From: Rhipicephalus microplus | Taxonomy: Eukaryota; Arthropoda; Arachnida; Ixodida; Ixodidae | Assembly: GCF_043290135.1 (NCBI RefSeq) | Contig: NC_134702.1 | Coordinates: 81,616,317 to 81,680,316, forward strand | Length of the DNA: 64,000 nt | Direction of reading: 5' to 3' | Part shown: positions 45,337 to 56,810 of the stretch, one piece after another | Numbering within the stretch: the first letter of the stretch is position 1 | How the letters are laid out: each line of letters opens with the position of its first letter | The notes under the pieces: generated by a model | What the model saw: the letters and a program-made list of their open reading frames with translations, nothing else | Told to the model about the DNA's origin: nothing | Databases searched by the model: none | Made by a program: the position numbers and the translations under genes

Positions 45337-45591
45337 ACGCAAACTTTCGCCCCGCCGCAGTGGTCTAGTGGCTAAGGTACTCGGCTGCTGACCCGCAGGT
45401 CGCGGGTTCGAATCCCGGCTGCGGCGGCTGCATTTCCGATGGAGGCGGAAATGTTGTGCTCAGATTTGGGTGCACGTTAAAGAACCCCAGGTGGTCGAAA
45501 TTTCCTGAGCCCTCCACTACGGCGTCTCTCATAATCAGATGGTGGTTTCGGGACGTTAAACCCCATTTATCAATTATTACGCAAACTTTCG
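45337..45591 (+). mobile_element. Ruka-like SINE with 13 bp target duplication
   Basis: ACGCAAACTTTCG flanks the insert at 45337-45349 and 45579-45591. The SINE (45350-45578) is full length: tRNA-like head GCCGCAG...CTGCGGC with A box TGGTCTAGTGG and B box GGTTCGAATCC, the GGCTGCATTTCCGATGGAG link, and the family body. I recognise it as Ruka-like, a SINE known from ixodid ticks. Confidence 0.93.
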
Positions 45592-45635
45592 TAAATACGC
45601 TTTTTGAGGGCCAGACCAACGTTTCCTTTCATATA

Positions 45636-45697
45636 GTCACAACGAAAGAGACGCGTAGTTATTATATATAGTAACTATGCGTCGCTTTCGTTGTGAC
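45636..45697. repeat. 62 nt hairpin, ~27 bp arms
   Basis: GTCACAACGAAAG-GACGC-TAGTTA is followed by TATATATA and the inverted arm ending CTTTCGTTGTGAC. Two mismatches. It lies in intron 3, 45 bp after the SINE's target duplication. Confidence 0.9.
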
Positions 45698-46113
45698 TGA
45701 CTTCAAATCCTACCTCTCGCAGCATAGGCATGCGCAGAAGTACAGGTATAGGGAGTGGAGGGGGCCCCCTAAATTCATTTAGGAGTACCGCTCAGTAAAT
45801 CATAAAAGCCCCGAGATAATGTCGCTTTTTTATATTTATGGTTGCCGAGCACCTCAAGTGGTGTATTCTAAAAACGGCTTGCTTCCTACTTTTGTCTTCG
45901 GAAAAGTGGGGAGCAAAGGCTAACCATTGTGAACACGACGCCATTTCTTGTTTTTTTTTTACACACCGTTACGTGTATTGATCTTGTGACTGACTGATCC
46001 GATGGGTGTGAAGCAAATGTTTGCCCCCTCCCCTTCTTTTTTTTTAAATGGGATTCCATGTGCCCGCCTGCCTCAAAGTGCCGTCCCCCATCGACGACCA
46101 TTCTACTCCGCAG

Positions 46114-46448
46114 GGGCACGCAACGCCGAGCCGGCAGTGGGTAGCAACGAGGCTGTGCTGAAGACCACAAAAGTTTGGCACGGCGACGACTTCGCCGTTA
46201 ACCTGGTGCTGTACACTAGAGCCACGGGCCGTGCCGTGAACGTGGGCGAAATGCTCGTCGAGAACTTTCGTCACCGGCGGTTCGTGTCTCTAGTCTTCAT
46301 GCTTCCCGACTTCTACTACTCACACGCCACCGAACCGAGCATCAATTACGCCACGCTGGGTGTGTTGCTCGCCGAGACGGTCGCGGAACACGCCATGCCG
46401 GTGCCGCGTCCTACGGTCTACAAGGAATGCTTCGCCTCGTACGCAAAG
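46114..46448 (+). CDS. M13 homologue, exon 4: degenerate zinc-site exon
   Basis: The acceptor CCGCAG| and the two leading bases complete the phase 1 codon from exon 3; the donor AAAG|GTGCGT (46449) is phase 0. The translation MLPDFYYSHATEPSINYATLGVLLAETVAEHAM-like corresponds to the M13 catalytic region FY...P.A.NYGxIGxVIGHEITHGFD. At the HExxH position the sequence is AETVA (46371-46385): both zinc-binding His are lost while the Glu remains. The protein is therefore probably not a peptidase. CFASYAK closes the exon. Confidence 0.78.
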
Positions 46449-46890
46449 GTGCGTTTCTGGTTCAAGAAATTAAAGGGGAAAAACTGCCGATGTGGGCTGT
46501 ATAAAGCACACTGATTGCGATGCTAAACGATAAGATTTGCATGGAAACCATTCGAGAGTAACTGCTGGGCGGCTGAGGCGGCCTGGTGGAGGAGCGGAGG
46601 AGCTTGCAGAGTGCAAGACGAAAGGAAGAATGATAGCCGAGCTTATGCTGGACTTGTTTTAGCTGAAACAAAGGAGTACAGCGGAGCAAGGAGAGTAAGC
46701 AGAGTAATTGTACATGCTCCCTACGTAAGCAGGTATAGCGTATACACTTACTCTAGAGTTACTGCATATGTTCCAGGCATATGCTACCTAAGGGTAGCAT
46801 GCGCGGTTCTTCTAGGAGTAAGCGCATCGCTGCGCCACTTGTTGAACAAGGTTGAAAATACTGTCCATCGAGCTCAGGTTTGGCCTGCAG

Positions 46891-47067
46891 AACGCTCCAC
46901 GCTGTACGCTGCGCCGAGGGGTCGAAATGAGCGGTAGAGCGGCACGTTCCGTGGAGTCGCTGGCTGGCGCAGTTGGCATCCCCGCTCATTCAACCGCTCA
47001 GTTGTTACTCTCTATTGTGACTGCCATTTTTACAGAACTGGTGCCTCGAGTAGTTGCTTCCGACACG
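46891..47067 (+). CDS. M13 homologue, candidate exon 5
   Basis: Acceptor GGCCTGCAG| and donor GACACG|GTGAGT bracket 177 nt (59 codons), open and phase 0 at both ends, as needed after exon 4. The translation (SVESLAGAVGIPAHSTAQLLLSI and IFTELVPRVVASDT, not contiguous) shows no clear ENIAD motif, which normally supplies the third zinc ligand. Supported by phase and splice sites only. Confidence 0.45.
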
Positions 47068-47298
47068 GTGAGTGCACCTATAGTCAGGTGAGAAAAGGTG
47101 GCAATTATTCTACACAGCAAGAACCGTCACGAGATGATATCGTGAGCTGGTGACCCACCATTTCCGCAGTGTTTACGTAATGGACAATAGAGAGTCATAG
47201 CTAAACGTCTCAGCGGGCCTCAGTAAACGAGCGGAGGCGCCAATGGTGCATGCGCGAAACTCTGACACAGGCAATGTGTTTTCTTTTTCTTTTTACAG

Positions 47299-47673
47299 AG
47301 CATTTTACGTGTGCCCGCTCATTTCGTCTCCATGGTGAGACGCATGCGGCGGACGAGGGTACGAGCGTTTTCAAGGCAAAACCTCTGTTCAGTGGACAGC
47401 AAGTTCAACTTTTTTTTCAACAGGATGCCCAGCAATACGCTTCTTTCTAAGGGGCACAAGTCTGCTAAAGCAGGCGGGGTATCGTTCAGCTATTTATCTC
47501 TCTTTCTTGCACTCGGCTGCACTTTCCGCTCCTCCGATGGGTCCCCAGGCCCACTGAGCCACACTAGGCGATTGATAATCTTAGCGTTCGTTGCACCTCG
47601 GTGGACGCAAGTCTGCCAGACGCTTGCAAAGGTAGCCTGCAACCACACGGATGCTGCGGACTTTAAACAGAAG
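47299..47673 (+). CDS. M13 homologue, possible exon 6
   Basis: TTCTTTTTACAG| is a strong acceptor at 47298. The phase 0 frame is open for 153 codons to 47757. Donors in the right phase are at 47335 (ATG|GTGAGA), 47632 (AAAG|GTAGCC) and 47674 (AAG|GTGTCC). The residues are not clearly M13-like, so the extent is uncertain. Confidence 0.35.
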
Positions 47674-47989
47674 GTGTCCAATATGGCACGGCGAGAAGTG
47701 GGTTCTAAAGAATCGTGTGTCATATCTTATGCGAACAATCGTCCACATCGAAGGTGAACATCACATAAGCTGATATATGACACATTACTTGTAAAATTAT
47801 TTTTTGGTTTATCGACACCATGATCAGTCACCATATAACGGACATTTTTCGCCTGAAATACAATAATCTTTTGAAGTACAATAAACTGCTACTGCAGATT
47901 GACCCTGCACAAGAAAGCAGCAGAAAGCTGGACAGCTTACAAATATGAGTCGAGTATGTAGCCACATGCAGTTTGATTGGGAAATGTGT

Positions 47990-48012
47990 GTGTGAGGGGG
48001 GGGGGGGGGGTT
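47990..48012. repeat. Poly-G run
   Basis: GTGTGTGAGGG then about 14 G; a second G-rich run lies at 48122-48143. Both are in the last intron of the M13 gene. Confidence 0.9.
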
Positions 48013-48240
48013 GGAGCGTAAGACTAATTGTTAGAAAGAAAGTCATCCCATCATCCATACCAAAAGGGCAAAAAATTGTTGCCCTGTTATACGACGTACT
48101 AGATAAATTTCGTGAGTGGAGTGGGAGGGGGAGGGGGGGGGGGGCTTTCTGAGCGCCGCCATGCGAGCATGATAACAGTATACGTAAGCGTGGTAACACG
48201 GACGAAATAAAACCACCCCTCTTGCTTTCGGCATGCGCAG

Positions 48241-48519
48241 GCAAATCTTGGGCTCACGTTGCCGCTTCCCGACGTTGACCGCGTGTGGCGCACCAGGTGG
48301 GCCATGATAGCCTCACAGAAGGGGAGCTCCAGGGATGGCAGGGACCTCGACCTAACGGCTTCAAAAAGGCTCACGCAGCTCTTCTACCTGCGCTTCGCTC
48401 ACACTTTCTGCGGCGAACGGGACAAGACGCGCCTTCTGGCGCTGCGTTACGCCGTAATGACGTCACAGAACTACGCTGAGACATTTGACTGCCCCATGCC
48501 CAAACCAATCGAATGCTGA
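48241..48519 (+). CDS. M13 homologue, last exon (C-terminal domain)
   Basis: Acceptor GGCATGCGCAG| (48239-48240), phase 0, then 92 codons to a TGA at 48517-48519. LTQLFYLRFAHTFCGE corresponds to the conserved M13 QLFFLxFAQxWC, and YAETFDCPMPKPIEC to the FxxxFxCPxGSPMxPxxxC end. The usual last residues CxVW are shortened to a terminal Cys. It confirms that the gene spans at least 43132-48519. Confidence 0.75.
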   Translation, partial: ANLGLTLPLPDVDRVWRTRWAMIASQKGSSRDGRDLDLTASKRLTQLFYLRFAHTFCGERDKTRLLALRYAVMTSQNYAETFDCPMPKPIEC

Positions 48520-51180
48520 CGCGTCGCGAGTGCTCCACGTGGTCAACGGCAGGCTGCGATCCGAGTGACATGCACTCCGGCTTGGTCACTGTGTACCACG
48601 TGTGATTCTCTATGTAGCGACTTGGCCACCTAAGTCGCCATAGTGGACGTACGCCTTAATTTGGAGTGCCAACTGATATTGCATTACGACTTCAATATTT
48701 CCATTATTTTGTCAGAAGAAGTTACTTGATTCGCAATGTGTGTTATACTTGAGGTAGTCTGAAGGTATGAAAGGAATTTTTCTTGAACGCTGGACAATTT
48801 CATTACTACGGTCTCAATGCAATGTGCCGGAATCCTGTCTCTCTTTTTTTGCAACCCTGAACATATTACTATTGTTATGTTTAGTCACCCATTTTTTTTT
48901 TCATCCGTACCCGCGAGCGTCGACCACCCAGCAGAATAGTGCCGTATAAGAAAACATGACAGCGAAACAAACGAGAATATGTGCATTCGCTCAATGAATG
49001 GTGCTGCACAGCTGTCTTCTATCTCCGTGGTTTTGGGGAACCGCAAACTGGGAAGCCAGGAACCAGCACTTTCGCTTCGTTGGTCAACACTCGCGCGTTC
49101 AGTTTTTGAAAAATGGGTGATGCACATAGTGTTGAAGAAGCGAGCCAGTAGAAAATCATGCTATTATTTCATGCTAACATAACCGGAGAGCAACCCGACT
49201 GACGGTTAACTAAAGCAATCCAGGCTTTCGCATCAGCTTCCTGTAGGCAAGAAAAGTGTCTGAGAAGCACAGTGTACGGAACAGTGCATATCGTTTGCCG
49301 AATTCGTCGCTTATATACCACAGTTTGTTTCCTCGTTAACGTTCTCTTTCCTCGTCAATTTCCATTAGTGGGTGACCGCCATTGTAGATGCCGGTATGTT
49401 CAACGAAAGAAGGCACCATGCGTATACAGAATCTTTGCAGCATTACTTGTACAGGTTGGTTAGATTGGTTAGCATATCTTATATGAATATTCCATTAATA
49501 ACGAACAGAAGTGAATTGCTTCCCTTCATACCGTCAGAATTATTGGTAATAAAAGTAAAAGAAACGTTACCTTCACGTCCCTGTTCATATAGTGCACCTA
49601 GCATGACCGATTCTAACCAAACAAATGGACGATATACGAAATACCTATAGTAGCGGTTCCTCGTTAATAAATGCACGCCGAGAACAACTCAAACTCAACT
49701 GACGTATTATTAGCGAAAGTTAACAAATCTAAACACACAATTAAGCCAAATGTTCTTGGTGTGAGCAACAGCATCGATCACGCTTCTTCGGTAACAAATC
49801 GACGTTCATTACTACTTGCATGATGGCCAACCGGGCCAACTTGTGAACTTACGGGTCGGGAAATTGTTCCAACCAGACCAACAAACGAACATGTGACACA
49901 TTCGTTACACAAATTCTGTTTAATTGTCCACCTGTACGAATGAATGAATGAATGAGAACATTACTGAGTTGAAAGAAACTTCTCTCGGCCGCTGTTTTAA
50001 TTAGGTGGGAGGGCAGTCTAAGTGGCCTGATTAGGGTGGTATAGAAGGGCTAGATCACCCCATGCGAGAGCAAATTTATTGAACATTGGGCTAAGTGGGG
50101 CACAATTATTCACGTCCGATGCATTGACAAGAAGTGATGGCAATTTGATAAGGACTCTGTTGACCCATATTCTCGTTTTCTAACACAAATAACATGGCAG
50201 TTTCTACCGATCATGATTGCGTGCAAGGGTGCGTCTAGCAAGACATTATATAAGTTATTTCAAACAATCAATTATTTCCAAATCTGAAAAAAACGAATAT
50301 TCGTAAAAAATAACTATATACTGGCTTATCGAGAAAGTCGAAGATCAACTTCGCTCGTATACATTAGTAGCGTTCTTTTTTTCTTCGAGAATAATAAGTG
50401 CTGAAAGGCCTAAAAATTTGTATAACCAATTATTTTCCAACTTCCCCTAAGTGGGTACGAACACGTTTGAGGCTTCATCGTAATGCTCGTTGTGTCCAGT
50501 GCCTACTGGTCACCTGCCATTAGACGACTGGAACATTTTGAATTCAGGTTACGGCTGTGTTCTTCGACTACTGCCGACAAGCCACCGATCTTCTTTACTC
50601 AAGAATGGCACAGTTGGTAAACTTGTGCATGCTTACCGACTCCGTAGCCTCTAAAGCCTAGCTCGTCAGAAGTCGTGCGAGTGCCGATACCAGGTACCTA
50701 ACTCAAGTATAAGCATCACCCCTAAATATTTTCTTTTAGGCTTCGGTTCTTGCGCTGAGCTGCTCCGGTGTACGTAACTGCCAAAGAGAACGAGGACGAC
50801 AGGTTGTGAATGCGGAGTGCCCTCGCGACCAGAACACTGCCAAGCAATGTAAACAAAATAAATATCAACAAATTATACTAAAAGCGCCTTATATTAATTA
50901 CTGCGGATTGAGATACGGAGGACAAATTTTGTAATGCAGCAAAACGCTACGCCTTTGGGCGGGCTGGTTCGAGGTCATTCGCAGGAAACAGTGCTATAAG
51001 ACGGGTTGAAACTAAAAAAAAAAAAAGAGATCACTGCGCTAACAACAAAGTATTCATTCTTTCAGGCAGCATAAATACACTCAGCCACTTTAGCAAAACA
51101 ATCAAGAAAAACTATGGAACCATCACGCGCATGCTAGTTTCATACTTTTTGTCGTTTCGTGAAGCTATCGAGTGTACATA
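48520..51180. other. Region downstream of the M13 gene, no gene recognised
   Basis: No polyadenylation signal was pinned down with certainty. Frames are short and featureless. AATGAATGAATGA at about 49940 is a small tetranucleotide repeat. Confidence 0.4.
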
Positions 51181-51185
51181 CACCC

Positions 51186-51410
51186 TGCCACGCTGGTCTG
51201 GTGGTTGCGATGCTCGACGGCTGATCTCAAGGTCGCGGGTCTGAATACCGCCCGCAACGAACGCGTTTCCAACGGCGGCAGAAGGCTAGAAGCTCGTGTG
51301 CTTAGACTTAGGTGCACTTAATTTGAGCCCAGGTGGCTGAAATTTCTGGAGCCCTCCCCTGCAACATCCCTTATTATATTTGTAGTTCTTGCCATGTAAC
51401 GTCCGGCCAC
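51186..51410 (+). repeat. Old Ruka-like SINE, plus orientation
   Basis: Diverged head (CCACGCTGGTCTGGTGG, AGGTCGCGGGTCTGAATACCG) and body (GTGTGCTTAGACTTAGGTGCAC, CCCAGGTGGCTGAAATTTC, GGAGCCCTCC). Confidence 0.75.
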
Positions 51411-51414
51411 GACG

Positions 51415-51612
51415 ATATGGTTATCGTAGACGCACCAGTAAAATCCTCCGGGAATTCCGACCTGCTGTGGTTCCTTCACATGCTCGCAGATCTAAATACG
51501 CGGGCCTCAAGCATTTCAGCTCCACGAAAAAAAAAAACAGCCGCCCCGGCCGAAATTCAATTCCACGGCCTTCGGCTTACCAGTCGAGAACCACCACTAC
51601 AACACCGTGATG
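51415..51612 (-). repeat. Old Ruka-like SINE, minus orientation
   Basis: The reverse complement gives the same family (body at 51420-51520, B-box region near 51545-51575). Together with 51186-51410 it forms a head-out inverted pair. Confidence 0.7.
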
Positions 51613-51619
51613 AATCGTA

Positions 51620-52520
51620 TCTCATAATCATATAGTGGCTTTGAGCTAGGAATTTGGGCTATTATTAATGTATATATGCTGCCTGAAAGAATGACCATTT
51701 AAAATGAACAATTGGTTTTCGTAGCAGTGGTCTTTGTTCTGAAATTTCGTACTGTCTTATAGCGCTCTATCTTGCATATAAACGCAATGCAGCTGAGATT
51801 GTTGTCTCTGTAATATGCGCCTTCTGACGTCACAGAATTCGGTCTCTCCCTTCCCAGTTCCCATACGCCCAGGCTTCAAAACTATAAGCACGTTCGTCTT
51901 TGATTATTACGGCATCGATAGTCCCGTAAAAGACTCGGCTGCATGAATTGTATAGTACTCTAGTCGTTAAATTAAGAAAAGTACTCTTTCGATGTTTTAT
52001 TGTGTAGCTTTTTTGAGGTCTTTGTGTCAGAGCTCATTATTCAAAAATTATGGAGGAAACATTTATAGACGATCACGATAGTGCTGATCGCGAAATCTAA
52101 GGGCTGCTTTGTGTTACGGCAAGGACAACTTTCTTTCAAGTTTTCGCTTTCGTCAATGCATCGACCACGCCATAAATCATAACTTTTGTGAAGTACAGCA
52201 GCTCATTGTACGGCATAGCACTACGCCAACTGTGCCGTTGTTCGTGTTTCTACGGATAGGCGAGGTACCCGCTACACATCTGTAAGGTGATACTGTGCAC
52301 TTCATGGATGCTGAGTGTGGCTGATGGAGGTGAGAAATTATGGCGAAGCCCTCACTTTAGAGTTCCCTATACCCATTGCGCATTTGAAATTGTGTGATGA
52401 CTGGTCATTATTTTACTCTCCTGCCATACTATTTATTAGACAGGTTAACTGCCTTAAGCAGAATCGCGTGTTTGGCGAATTGGTGGACGTTCATCGTGGG
52501 ATATTTGACAGCTCAGCGGG
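51620..52520. other. No gene recognised
   Basis: Short frames only. Confidence 0.4.
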
Positions 52521-52655
52521 TTAGATATGGACAAAGAAGAAACACAGCGCTGAACTCTCAACTGAAATTTGTTCGGAAAAAGAAGGGACATATGTAGGAG
52601 ACAATGAGCTATCGAAACTGTGCGCATGGGCACTTGTGTTACAGCACAACACGCT

Positions 52656-53063
52656 TCATGTCTTGTCTAACAGGAAGTTATATTCTTCATCACGAAGAGT
52701 GATAGATGGATGACTTATGCACTTGTTATTGGATTTAATGAAAAAATCTTCGGCTATCTCACGCGTGCGCTGATCCACATGTCTGTATTTGATGGAAGTT
52801 TTCTGCAAGTAGGGCACACATCCGCATGATCTACAATGCGCTGCCAAAGGAGACGTGATTGCAGCACCTGATAGTATCAGCTCATGCTCTCGTAAGTGCA
52901 CGTTAATGCACCGGCCTGTTTGGCCTACATATTTGCAGCCGCAAGATAGTGGAAAGGCATAAACTATGCCAGTAGCACAAGGCACATACTTGGGGACATG
53001 ACTGGAGACACATTTTTTCTCTTTCCTGACTGCTGACACGACGCTCCATCCACCAAGGCACAC
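52656..53063 (-). pseudogene. Penelope GIY-YIG endonuclease
   Basis: VYAFPLSCGCKYVGQTGRCINVHLREHE contains the GIY-YIG signature of Penelope elements as (V/A)YxxPLxCGxxYVGQTGRC (about 52895-52970 on the minus strand), followed by AHCRSCGC (zinc-type CxxC) and TREIAEDFFI ... SHPSITLRDEEYNFL. This domain nicks target DNA. The open frame of 135 codons covers most of the domain. Confidence 0.82.
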
Positions 53064-53267
53064 ACATTACCCACTTTATGGCGTGCTTAGAACAACACGT
53101 TTACGCTATAATGAGCACTGGTGTTTTTTTTTTTTTCAAACCATGTGCGGTTCTGTGTGTGTATGGAATAACTGCATGCCTCTTTTTCTTGCTAACTTCT
53201 GGGGCACTAGAGTCGCGGCGACGAAACTTCTTGATCTTCAATATAGAGTTTTTCGATACGGAGCAAA

Positions 53268-53705
53268 TCACGTCACTCGGAAAGGCGGAATTGTCAAGGC
53301 GGGCCCTCTGTGTATCAAAAGCTTGCGACATAGGTGTTCGCATGACTTCTGAAGAGCTGCACCCAGCACAGTTGACACAATGTCTCTCTTCACGGTTTTT
53401 GAATGGCCAGAATTAAAATTCAGGATCGGCCTAATGGATCTAGGTTGGTATTGCCAACAAATGTGATCCTTAACGAAAGCCAGTCTTAAGTCAAGGAACT
53501 GTAGCACATCGTTTTTTGGCAGCTCCAAAGTGAAATGCAGACCCATCGCGTGTTTCTTAAAGACCTTCATAATATCATTAACAACCAGTACAACTAAGAA
53601 GTCATCGATATATCGAACAACGTGTGACTCTAATGCATGAAGAATATAACTTCCTGATAGACAAGACATGAAGCGTGTTGCGCTGTAACACATGCCCACA
53701 CGCAC
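53268..53705 (-). pseudogene. Penelope reverse transcriptase, 3' part
   Basis: VVRYIDDFLVVL contains the catalytic YIDD box, and LELPKNDVLQFLDLRLAF is a characteristic Penelope RT block; HSKTVKRDIV follows. The N-terminal fingers region is missing. It ends in another frame close to the endonuclease. Confidence 0.82.
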
Positions 53706-53803
53706 AGGTTCGATGACTCAATGTCTTCTATATATGTCCTTTATTTTTTTCAAATAAATTTAAGATGAGAGTTGAGCGCTGTGTCCCTTCTCTGTCCGTA
53801 TCT

Positions 53804-54980
53804 AATTCGATGCGCTGTAAAATATTCCACGATTAACTCCCTTGCCCGACATGCGTCTTTCTAGATTCTTTCTGCAAACAACTTTCAGGCACCATCGTGG
53901 CTTTGAGGTAAAATATATACTCAGGTGTCACGCAAGGGGCCCGGGCTTCAACCCTACTGAATTTCGGGTAGCTTGTTTTCTCATTTTATTTTTTTTTCAA
54001 GTTTATCGGTGGTGCTAATGATGGTGACAGTGACGGTGATGCCGCATAAAGCAAAAACAGGCACCTAAGAAGTGCGTTTAAATATTGAGTATGGGCAAGT
54101 CAATTCTCGTACCGAATCGAATAGTATACTATTCCAATTATTACCCAAGTTTTCGAATACAGTCCAAACCTCTTGTAAAACTATCTGTTTTAACAATATA
54201 TTTGGTTATAGCATTGAGAACCTGCTGCAGCGTCAACTTTTGTGTGTTTTTTATAATGAAAACAGCCAGCAACAGCATGCACTAATGTCGAAATATGGTT
54301 ATAACAACCAATTCTGGCTAGCTATAAAAATGAATTCAAGCCACTCAACCTCGGCCCACAATTGCCCAACGTACCCCAGCACACCTTCGGATTCACAATA
54401 TCCTGCGCCGCACATCTAGACCGCACGGCGGCAAAGCTGACTATCGAAGCTTGAAAGCGGGGGTTTTTGTTAGTGCACTTTTGGACATGCAGTATGAGTA
54501 AACAGTGAACATTTGATAAATTTTCTGTGTCCAGAACTTCGGGCTTTGTCATACATTGGTTCTATAGGGCTTGCAGTGGTTCCACGTAAGTGTTTGAATG
54601 ATCAAAAAGTTGCCAAAAATCGGCAGATTTGTCATTATTATCGCTGATGTTTGTTGGCATATGTCACCCAATATTATGGCTTTCCCGCAACAGCCTGCAG
54701 TTACTTCGTGTGCTTTTTTTTTTGCGCTACCCGTTTATACCAATTATCGGTTAAAACAGTGAAATTTTCATGGCTCTTTAGTATTGCTATAAGTGGTTTA
54801 AACTGTAATCGCACACTCCTGCTTAACAAATAGAGACATGGTGAGAGAAGGGCGATTCAGCGATGCTGGTTTTCTTTGGTATACACAACCTAATCAAACT
54901 AACAATGATGCCAAGGAAATTATAGGGTACATCATTTTACTGCACTAAAGATGAAGATGAAGGGATGGCCATTCTAGACG
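53804..54980. other. No gene recognised; tRNA-like box near 53930
   Basis: A B-box-like GGGCTTCAACCC (53942-53953) after GTGGCTTTGAGGTAAAATA may be a worn tRNA-derived SINE. Otherwise featureless. Confidence 0.35.
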
Positions 54981-54986
54981 TGGGAT

Positions 54987-55046
54987 TTGCCTATTTATTT
55001 ATTTATTTATTTGTTTATTTAGTTATTTATTTATTTATTTATTTAC
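54987..55046. repeat. (TTTA)n microsatellite
   Basis: Imperfect ATTT tetranucleotides. Confidence 0.92.
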
Positions 55047-55339
55047 ACTTATGGTCAAGAGACATTACAGAGGGTAGTGATAAAAACAATAATGAAATAG
55101 GTTTCTAAGTAAAGAGGCAATACATTGTTCCTGATTATACAACAACAGTTTATTACAGGCAAAAAAAAGTTGGGGGGCAAGCTTGCTGCCAGTTATAGAA
55201 CACCACTCTTCTTACCTAACGTGTACTACCTCGACATAATTACAGAGAAATCCTAAATAAAATGTTCCCACGGGTCACTTAAATAACAATAGCGCAGATA
55301 AACATTATGCTAAAAAATCAAGGTTCGGTTCCTAAGAAG

Positions 55340-56110
55340 CACGATGGATGAATGATGGATGAAATAACTTTATTAAGGTCCAATAGGTCGTGCTAGTGTC
55401 CTAGCCCGAAGCGGGCCACTCCCACGTTGGGAGCGAATGACATATCCTTCAGCCGCTTCGCGGGCTCGTTGGACTGCCCATAATTGTCCCTCAAATGCAT
55501 TACTGCGCAGAGCTGCGTCCCATAGTGCTTAAGTATTTTCCTTGTGACTGCTTAGCGCGGAGCAACGTCAGAGCATATGAGAAAGATCTGTAGTGTCGTG
55601 GCATTTATTGCATCGATGTAGGAACACACAACTCCGGATAAATACTGTAAGTAACAGTGGGTTCAGATAAATTCTTGTTTGTAATCGCCTGAGTGTGATG
55701 GCCTGAGCTCTGTTTAGTTTACTGTGTGGAAGGGGGAAGACTCTGCGTCCTATAGATAGAAATGTTTCGTTAGATCGTTGCACGAATAGAAATGATCCTT
55801 GCATGCTGAAACCTCAGCATCTTCTTGCCCTGTGGCGGCATGGTTGTCAAGTCCTCGTGCAGCATTATGGGCAGATTCGTCGAGGTTCGCGGGAGCACCG
55901 TTGGTTTCGCTCATGTGAGCAGGAAACCAAATAATCGTGTGTGGCTTGATTACTTTTCCCTTGAGCATTGCCAGAGTCTACAGATTACTCCTTTGGCAAA
56001 TGCTCGCACGGCTGCCCTAGAGTCGCTGTGGATCCTCGATCTATTTGGGTTCAAAAGTGTCAATGCAATGGCTACTTGCTCGGCAATTTTCAATTACTTT
56101 TTTATTTAAC
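55340..56110 (-). pseudogene. LINE 3' end with RNase H domain (I-type)
   Basis: Minus-strand frames give HTIIWFPAHMSETNGAPANLDESAHNAARGL, split here as HTIIWFPAHMSE and NLDESAHNAARGL (55750-55968), the pattern of LINE-encoded RNase H. Then, in the frame 55568-55804, come QAITLRRLQTRIYLNPLLL and a CNKCHDTTDLSHML zinc-type end. The 3' non-coding end reads GGACCTTAATAAAGTTATTTC and stops in ATCC-rich sequence near 55340. 5'-truncated and frameshifted. Confidence 0.7.
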
Positions 56111-56601
56111 ACATACATGAGTGAACTTCGATTACAGTAGGTTAACGATTATCCCAGATTCTTAAGATCCCATAGGTGCTTGTGCGTTGTTTCACTGACA
56201 AGCACAACATATAAATACGTGTTCGGTGTTTCACTGACAAAGTGTCAATGTGAGTTTTTTTTTTCTTTTTTTTTTGCGTCGTGAATGCTCAGTAACGACA
56301 CAATACTTGTTCTGCAGTGTACATTTACGGCAGCCACAACATTAAACGCATTAAACCGACAGCATTAAATGCCACTGCTGTCGCATCACTGTACTCTGTT
56401 TGGAAAGCTTTTGCAAGAATGGCTTCGGGCTATCTTTTGCCGGCCATTCAATTTCAACGGCAAACGGCCAATTTTAGACCGCACTAACATAACAAACGTT
56501 GTTTCTATGCAACTTTCCAAATCAGATTATTGCAATAGTATTTATATAGACACTCAAGATGCATATTTCCGTCGCCATCGACGCCACCGTGATGTTCCGT
56601 A

Positions 56602-56810
56602 CAAACACCTAATCGCACTGCGGCGGCTGCATTTCCGATGGAGGCGGAAATGTTGTAGGCCCGTGTGCTCAGACTTGGGTGCACGTTAAAGAACCCCAGG
56701 TGGTCTAAGTTTCTGGAGCCCTCCACTACGGCGTCTCTCATAATCATATAGTGGTTTTGCGACGTTAAACCCCACATATAAATCAATTATCAAACACCTA
56801 ATCGCACTGC
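56602..56810 (+). mobile_element. Ruka-like SINE with 20 bp target duplication, 5'-truncated
   Basis: CAAACACCTAATCGCACTGC occurs exactly at 56602-56621 and 56791-56810. The insert 56622-56790 starts in the GGCGGCTGCATTTCCG link and lacks the tRNA head. Confidence 0.94.

Larger units (their letters stand above)
44491..46113. other. Intron 3 of the M13 gene, with a SINE
   Basis: Starts GTAAAA and ends ACTCCGCAG. It contains the Ruka-like SINE at 45350-45578 and the hairpin at 45636-45697. Confidence 0.7.
52522..53803 (-). mobile_element. Penelope-like element, 1.28 kb, with inverted ends
   Basis: Coding pieces on the minus strand are RT (53268-53705) and GIY-YIG endonuclease (52656-53063). 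The ends are inverted: TTAGATATGGACAAAGAAG ... ACACAGCGCTGAACTCTCA (52522-52580) mirrors ACTC-GAGTTGAGCGCTGTGT ... GTCCGTATCTAA (53745-53803). Penelope elements often carry such inverted terminal pieces. The 5' part of the RT is missing and stops are present, so it is a truncated copy. Confidence 0.8.

Noticed and set aside
45350..45430. A functional tRNA gene at the head of the SINE
   Set aside because: It is the tRNA-derived part of a dispersed SINE with target duplication, and the anticodon arm is abnormal (6-nt loop).
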